37,578 bases of DNA. It comes from Bacteroidales bacterium (GTDB taxonomy: Bacteria; Bacteroidota; Bacteroidia; Bacteroidales; F082). This document shows, piece after piece, positions 33,057 through 37,578 of the stretch. The translations under genes and the position numbers were made by a program. The DNA lies in assembly GCA_015489465.1 (NCBI GenBank), contig WFZS01000101.1, positions 1 through 37,578 of the forward strand. Reading direction: 5' to 3'. The notes below the pieces were generated by a model that searched no databases, had not been told where the DNA came from, and was given only the letters and a program-made list of their open reading frames with translations. The stretch's first letter is position 1; each line of letters begins with the position of its first letter.

Positions 33057-35224
33057 TGACTAAAATTTTTTCCATATTACTGCTGTTTGTTTTCTTAATT
33101 CCGGTGACATATTCACAGGAAGTGCTTACGGGTATTACCGTTAACGAATTGATTAAAAATAAATCGCCTGAAATAAAAAAGAAATGCGGATGCAAAGGTG
33201 AAAGTAAAGAAAGTGCTTTACACTTGCCGTTTTTGGAAAGATTTTCAGGTAAAGGCGTTTTTCCCGATGAATCGAAATGGGAGGATAAAAACGTTTTTAT
33301 CAATCAAAGTTTTCCGTTTAGGTCTGTTGACCATGGGGTTGCAACTTTTGATGCATTGAACAGTAACGGCGAGATGTATGACGATGCCAACTGGGTTTCG
33401 TTTAAAGCCGATTACCTGACGTCAAAAACCATTAGAACGGACTCGGTATTTGAACCGGTAGCCAAAAAACTGGAAATATCCGACTCGCTATATTTGAGTT
33501 TTTTTTACCAGCCGCAGGGCAGGGGAGACGAGCCCGAACCTTGGGATTCATTGGTACTTCAGTTTGGATACCCGTCAGGTGATACGGTGTTTTCGCATAT
33601 GGACTCCATAGATGTTTTAGTTGATTATTATCTTCAACTTTATAATACCGATACGATTTTTCCCGGCGATACTCTTTGGGCTCCTCCGGGTTGTAACCCC
33701 AATGTTTTTTCAATTAGTTATACATATTTATCTGACCCGAATGCTTGGGTAAAGGTTCCTTGCGATTCCGTTTTTGTTCCCGAAATAAAATGGCAAACGG
33801 TTTGGCAAACCGAAGGAATGAAACTTATTGATTTTCAGAAAAAATATAAAAGAAACTTTGTTCAGGTTTTGATTCCGCTCGACAGCTCCAAATTTTTATC
33901 ACCGCTTTTCAGGTTCAGATTTTACAATATAGCAAGCATAGCAAGCGATATTGTTCCCTCGTGGAAAAGTAATTGTGATCAGTGGAATATCGACCGTGTT
34001 TACCTTAATTACGGAAGAAGTATTGACGATACCGCTTATCAGGAAGTTGCTTTTGCCGACAGGGCACCTTCTTTTTTAAGAAGGTACAGGGCGATGCCGT
34101 ATCGTCAATATGTTTCGGATGCTTATAATTCCATTTCGGAAAGTTTTAAAATGTATTATAACAATCTGGACAATATTCCCCATCAGGTCAATTACCGATA
34201 TGTTGCTAAAAGAATAGGAGGAGACGAAGGCTATTCGTATCCTCAGGGAGGTTTGGATTTTACGTTGCAACCCTATTCGGCGGAGCAATTTTCCGATACT
34301 TTGGAACCTTGGAAAATTGATGCCGAACCTTGCCAGGAGGATTACCAATGTCCTTTTGTAGGTCAATATTTCCCGCTTTACTATGATATTGATTCAATGT
34401 CGTATTTGATAACGCATTATCTGGAAATAACCGACCCGGGTGGAACGCAATATGTCGATTCCGTTTCTTCCGTGCAAGGTTTTTATAACTATTACGCTTA
34501 CGATGACGGTGTGCCGGAATTGGGGTACAGCGTGGTGCCTGCAGGTGCACAATGTGCTTATAAGTTTACGGTTAACAAACCCGATACTTTAAGAGGTGTT
34601 CAGATATATTTTAACAGAACCGTTGACAATGCCAACGAAGTTTATTTTAAACTGAAAGTGTGGCGCGACAACAACGGTGTTCCGGGACAAGTTATTTATT
34701 CTGAAGAAAATGTAAAAGTCAAATGGAATACCGGCACTATTTACGGGTTTTATTATTATAAGTTTACCGAGCCTGTTGTTGTACAAGGTGATTTTTACGT
34801 TGGTTGGGAACAATATCAAAATGTAAGTCTGAATATAGGTTTTGATGCCGATAGTGATGAAAACGATAAAATATTTTACACCCTTGACGGCGATTGGCAA
34901 CAGAGCTCTTTTCACGGTGCGTTGTTAATAAGACCTGTTGTCGGCTTTAAAGGTTTTGTCGGGATTGAAGAAAATACTTCCGGTAACGGTTTGAAGTTTA
35001 ATGTTTATCCTAATCCCGCCGCCGGAGTTATCAGATTTGACAAATTTTTCGTTTCCAATTCGGATGCCGACAGGTTGGTAATAATTGATCTGTTCGGCAG
35101 AAAAGTTAAATCCGTATCATTGAATAACAATGTAGTTGATGTTTCTTTGTTGCCACCGGGATTTTATATTGTAAATATTTTAAAAGGCGGAAAGAGTTAT
35201 ACTTCACGTTTCCTAAAAAAATAG
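33056..35224 (+). CDS. Secreted T9SS type A sorting domain protein
   Basis: A 722-residue protein. Signal peptide about 1-20 (ending TYSQ). The middle part lacks a family I can name. It contains jelly-roll-like, Trp/Tyr-rich beta regions (e.g. DSLYLSFFYQPQGRGDEPEPWDSL, LYVGWEQY-like segments), typical of Bacteroidota surface proteins. The C-terminal about 80 residues (FNVYPNPAAG ... LPPGFYIVNILKGGKSYTSRFLKK) are a type A T9SS sorting domain that directs transport through the outer membrane. It overlaps the PASTA gene by 1 bp and is followed 4 bp later by the pseudouridine synthase gene. I recall the order PASTA, T9SS protein, RluA-type enzyme in other Bacteroidota. Confidence 0.9.
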   Translation: MTKIFSILLLFVFLIPVTYSQEVLTGITVNELIKNKSPEIKKKCGCKGESKESALHLPFLERFSGKGVFPDESKWEDKNVFINQSFPFRSVDHGVATFDALNSNGEMYDDANWVSFKADYLTSKTIRTDSVFEPVAKKLEISDSLYLSFFYQPQGRGDEPEPWDSLVLQFGYPSGDTVFSHMDSIDVLVDYYLQLYNTDTIFPGDTLWAPPGCNPNVFSISYTYLSDPNAWVKVPCDSVFVPEIKWQTVWQTEGMKLIDFQKKYKRNFVQVLIPLDSSKFLSPLFRFRFYNIASIASDIVPSWKSNCDQWNIDRVYLNYGRSIDDTAYQEVAFADRAPSFLRRYRAMPYRQYVSDAYNSISESFKMYYNNLDNIPHQVNYRYVAKRIGGDEGYSYPQGGLDFTLQPYSAEQFSDTLEPWKIDAEPCQEDYQCPFVGQYFPLYYDIDSMSYLITHYLEITDPGGTQYVDSVSSVQGFYNYYAYDDGVPELGYSVVPAGAQCAYKFTVNKPDTLRGVQIYFNRTVDNANEVYFKLKVWRDNNGVPGQVIYSEENVKVKWNTGTIYGFYYYKFTEPVVVQGDFYVGWEQYQNVSLNIGFDADSDENDKIFYTLDGDWQQSSFHGALLIRPVVGFKGFVGIEENTSGNGLKFNVYPNPAAGVIRFDKFFVSNSDADRLVIIDLFGRKVKSVSLNNNVVDVSLLPPGFYIVNILKGGKSYTSRFLKK

Positions 35225-35228
35225 ATTT

Positions 35229-36287
35229 ATGACTGAAGAAAGACCTGAAATAGTCAGGGAAGAAGGTGCCGACCTTTACGAGCATCACAGAATAGAGGTG
35301 GATCCCGGGCAAGAGCCCGTGCGTATTGATAAGTTTTTGTTTAATAAGCTTTCCGGAGTTTCCAGAAATAAAATACAGCAGGCTGCAAAGGCGGGAAATG
35401 TAATAGTCAACGGAAAAGTGGTAAAGCCGAATCATAAAATCAAACCCGGCGATGTTATCTCGGTGGTGATGAGTTATCCTCCTAAAGAGGTTGAGATAAC
35501 TCCCGAAGATATACCGCTTGACATTGTTTATGAAGACAAGGATGTTATTATAGTTAATAAACAGCCCGGACTGGTTGTTCATCCCGGTCATGGAAATTAC
35601 ACGGGAACTCTTTTAAACGGTTTGGCTTATTATTTTGAAAAAACGGGTAAAAAAGGTGAAGAGGTAGAAAACGGATTCGGCTATTTGGTTCATCGTATTG
35701 ACAAAGATACTTCGGGACTTTTGCTTATTGCAAAAAACGAGATGGCTCAAACAAAACTTGCAAAGCAGTTTTTCTATCATACGATAGAAAGGTCGTATGT
35801 CGCTTTGGTATGGGGTGATGTTAAAGATGACGAAGGAACTATAACCGGTCATATCGGTAGAAGTTTAAAAGACAGAAGGGTTATGACGGTTTTTCCCGGT
35901 GGTGAATACGGTAAAGAGGCGGTAACTCATTACAAAGTGTTAAAGCGCTTCGGTTATGTTACTTTGGTGGAGTGCAAGCTTGAAACCGGTCGTACCCACC
36001 AGATAAGAGCCCATTTCAAATATATAGGTCATCCTTTGTTTAATGATGCCCGGTACGGAGGAGACCAAATACTTAAAGGTACCACATTTTCGAAGTATAA
36101 ACAGTTTGTTATAAATAGTTTTAAACTTGTTCCCAGACAGGCATTACATGCCAAATCATTGGGTTTTATACATCCCGGAACCGGTGAATATATCTTTTTC
36201 GATTCGGATTTGCCGGCGGATATGATGGCCGCCGTTGAAAAATGGGATAAATACACATCCAATCGTTTGAGAGAAGACGAGTATTAG
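35229..36287 (+). CDS. RluA/RluD family rRNA pseudouridine synthase
   Basis: A 352-residue pseudouridine synthase. The N-terminal S4 RNA-binding domain (about 30-90) has RIDKFLFNKLSGVSRNKIQ and GNVIVNGKVVKPNHKIKPGD. The catalytic domain contains HRIDKDTSGLLLIAKN, whose Asp is the nucleophile, then GRTHQIRAHF and HPLFNDARYGG. It isomerises uridines in RNA; S4-containing members are often RluD-like (23S rRNA), but the exact target cannot be read from sequence. It starts 4 bp after the T9SS gene. Complete and of normal length. Confidence 0.95.
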   Translation: MTEERPEIVREEGADLYEHHRIEVDPGQEPVRIDKFLFNKLSGVSRNKIQQAAKAGNVIVNGKVVKPNHKIKPGDVISVVMSYPPKEVEITPEDIPLDIVYEDKDVIIVNKQPGLVVHPGHGNYTGTLLNGLAYYFEKTGKKGEEVENGFGYLVHRIDKDTSGLLLIAKNEMAQTKLAKQFFYHTIERSYVALVWGDVKDDEGTITGHIGRSLKDRRVMTVFPGGEYGKEAVTHYKVLKRFGYVTLVECKLETGRTHQIRAHFKYIGHPLFNDARYGGDQILKGTTFSKYKQFVINSFKLVPRQALHAKSLGFIHPGTGEYIFFDSDLPADMMAAVEKWDKYTSNRLREDEY

Positions 36288-36317
36288 TGGGGATTGGGAT
36301 ATTTATTGAAAAAATTC

Positions 36318-36370
36318 AAAAGGAAGGACACCTTTTTTAAACTTGTTTAAGGAAAGCAAAAAAATGCTTT
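36318..36370 (+). terminator. Weak hairpins after the pseudouridine synthase gene
   Basis: AAAAGG (36318-36323) pairs with CCTTTT (36331-36336) and is followed by further T residues, about 30 nt after the preceding stop. A second hairpin, AAAGCA/TGCTTT (36353-36370), has no U-run. The first could be a weak terminator; both stems are short and AT-rich. Confidence 0.35.
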
Positions 36371-36433
36371 AAAGTAATTATTTATTATTAGGTATAAGAG
36401 TAGTTAATACCGTAATTGATAGGAGAAAAAACA

Positions 36434-36628
36434 ATGAACCTGTTAAAATTAATAGGAGGACTGCTTGTTTTGGTCATTTCGGTTCTTCTTTTTATTTATT
36501 TGTATAAGCATCCTATTCCCAAAGGAGAGGACACAAATTTACATATGTTTCAAGGGTATCTCGCTGTTATTGGTGGATTAATTATTGGATTGGTTTTAAT
36601 AATTAATGAACTTAGAACTATACTTTAA
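36434..36628 (+). CDS. Small two-helix membrane protein
   Basis: A 64-residue protein from ATG 36434, preceded by a good Shine-Dalgarno AGGAG (36421-36425); an in-frame TTG at 36416 is less likely. There are two hydrophobic helices (about 3-23 and 41-59) with a short polar loop (YKHPIPKGEDTNLH) between them. I know no family. Its stop lies within sequence that, in another frame, already encodes RHS-like residues, so the gene abuts, or was joined to, the RHS fragment. Confidence 0.6.
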   Translation: MNLLKLIGGLLVLVISVLLFIYLYKHPIPKGEDTNLHMFQGYLAVIGGLIIGLVLIINELRTIL

Positions 36629-36651
36629 CCCCCGAAGGAAAGGCCGTACCG

Positions 36652-37578
36652 ATGAAAAAAAGGTTTGAATATCAGTACTTTTTAAAAGATCACTTGGGCA
36701 ACACCCGCGTGGTTTTAAGCCAAACCGGCAAAACCCTGCAACAAAACAGTTACTACCCCTTCGGCATGCTCATGGACGGTCTCCCCCAACCCGAAGAAAA
36801 CCACGACAACAAATACCTCTACAACCTGCCTGGCCGGCAGGCAGGCGGCAAAGAGCTACAGGATGATTTTAAGCTGGGGTGGTATGATTATGGAAAGAGG
36901 TTTTATGATGCTGAGGTGGGGAGGTTTACCGGAATTGATCCCGTAGCCGATACATTTGCTTTTGTTACACCATATAATTATACGGAAAATTCGCCTATTG
37001 CAAATTTAGATTTATGGGGATTGCAAAAAGTATTTTTTCAGAAAAGTCTTAACAATAACCTTAATTTCAAAACAGTATATAAAATACAAAGGGAAACTAG
37101 AGGAGGCAAGGCATTTACAAGGGCTCTTTCTGAACAACAAAAGTTTAATGCATTTTATTATGAGTTTTCTTCTGATGCTTTACCATCAGGAAAACATAAT
37201 ACTTTTACAAATTTAAGTGATTTTAAAATAGCTAAAAAAAATGATTCTTATGGTGTATTTGGAGATGTTAAAGAATCCGATATTGAATCCGCATTTGAAA
37301 ATAATAAAAAGGGAGTAGTAGCAATAGGCATTGAAAAAATTACTTCAAAAGATACAGACAATAAAACTAAGTTAGCAGAAAAAGTCTTTACGTTAAATCA
37401 TGAAGAAGTTGCCCATGGATTAGAAGTATTAATAAATGGTAAACAAACAAAAACAAATGAAGAAGGGCATAAGTTTTATTTTGGAAAAGCAGAGTGGAGT
37501 TCTCCCTCATTAGACAAAGTTTTAAATAGTAAAGATTATAATGGAACAATTGCTAAAGATCAAGCAAAGGAAATTATG
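36652..37578 (+). CDS. 5'-truncated RHS core with variable C-terminal tip (partial, runs off window)
   Basis: An open frame of 309 codons with no stop before the window end. Residues 10-19 (FLKDHLGNTR), YYPFGMLMDG, GKELQDD, WYDYGKRFYDAEVGRFTGIDPVAD and PYNYTENSPIANLDLWG are the RHS repeat-associated core. From about residue 124 an AT-rich unrelated tip begins (186 residues visible), as in RHS/YD-repeat polymorphic toxins. The thousands of upstream YD-repeat residues of a normal RHS protein are absent. RHS-like residues LTPEGKAVP extend upstream in frame to about 36622, with an in-frame stop at 36613. It is thus an orphan tip or displaced cassette, possibly a pseudogene; AAGGA at 36635 could act as a poor ribosome site. 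The toxin activity cannot be assigned. Confidence 0.8.
   Translation, partial: MKKRFEYQYFLKDHLGNTRVVLSQTGKTLQQNSYYPFGMLMDGLPQPEENHDNKYLYNLPGRQAGGKELQDDFKLGWYDYGKRFYDAEVGRFTGIDPVADTFAFVTPYNYTENSPIANLDLWGLQKVFFQKSLNNNLNFKTVYKIQRETRGGKAFTRALSEQQKFNAFYYEFSSDALPSGKHNTFTNLSDFKIAKKNDSYGVFGDVKESDIESAFENNKKGVVAIGIEKITSKDTDNKTKLAEKVFTLNHEEVAHGLEVLINGKQTKTNEEGHKFYFGKAEWSSPSLDKVLNSKDYNGTIAKDQAKEIM
36825..36845. repeat. 21-bp GC-rich palindromic insertion in the RHS core
   Basis: The bases CCTGCCTGG...GCAGGCAGG form a palindrome that is perfect except for one extra G near the centre. Removing these 21 bases restores AAC GGC AAA GAG (Asn-Gly-Lys-Glu), the canonical RHS motif YNGKELQ. The element thus adds seven residues (LPGRQAG, 59-65) without a frameshift. 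Similar GC palindromes are, from memory, common dispersed repeats in environmental genomes. Confidence 0.8.

Noticed and set aside
37390-37420. HExxH zinc metalloprotease assignment for the RHS tip
   Set aside because: The motif is H-E-x-x-x-H, one residue too long, and the domain is incomplete, so I only note it as a possible metal site.

Overview
The window looks like an assembled contig from a low-GC member of the Bacteroidota, probably an environmental Bacteroidales-like lineage. The evidence is three proteins with type IX secretion (T9SS) C-terminal sorting domains, the Bacteroidota-restricted families DUF4290 and IPExxxVDY, a Bacteroidota-style ExbB/ExbD/ExbD operon, and several TAnnTTTG promoter -7 boxes just upstream of genes. 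The first 25 bases are not genomic: they match the Illumina Nextera/Tn5 transposase adapter, so the left edge is a contig end with untrimmed adapter. The right edge cuts through an open reading frame.

Region 26-6950 is a compact, AT-rich defence-type island at the contig end. A plus-strand operon encodes a small protein, a 657-residue GHKL-fold ATPase and two unknown proteins. It faces a tightly overlapping minus-strand operon of a C5-cytosine methyltransferase, a second MutL/MORC-like GHKL ATPase and a Vsr-type endonuclease. The two operons converge with about 20 bp between stop codons. I read this as one restriction-modification-like system with two different GHKL ATPases, in which Vsr is the only recognisable nuclease. 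It is the best candidate here for an under-described system.

Region 7029-16233 is housekeeping: pheS with its terminator, an exported cyclophilin, a 627-bp intergenic stretch with repeats and palindromes, a TolB-like outer-membrane protein, a half-size TSUP permease and an adenosylcobalamin-dependent ribonucleotide reductase. Region 16235-20884 holds two secreted FG-GAP/VCBS proteins with T9SS tails. Region 21031-23331 is an ExbB/membrane protein/ExbD/ExbD energy-transduction operon, followed by tRNA-Ser(GGA), cytoplasmic asparaginase, TatD and a DUF1232 protein.

Region 25898-31307 carries a SRAP/HMCES-type DNA-protein crosslink protein, an IPExxxVDY protein, a P-loop kinase and a leucine-degradation cluster (methylcrotonyl-CoA carboxylase beta subunit, methylglutaconyl-CoA hydratase and a divergent HMG-CoA lyase homologue lacking the usual catalytic cysteine). 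Region 31367-36287 is a DUF4290, PASTA protein, T9SS protein and RluA-type pseudouridine synthase run. The right end (36434-37578) has a small membrane protein and a 5'-truncated RHS-core/variable-tip reading frame that runs off the window. That frame carries an in-frame 21-bp GC-rich palindromic insertion in the most conserved RHS motif.
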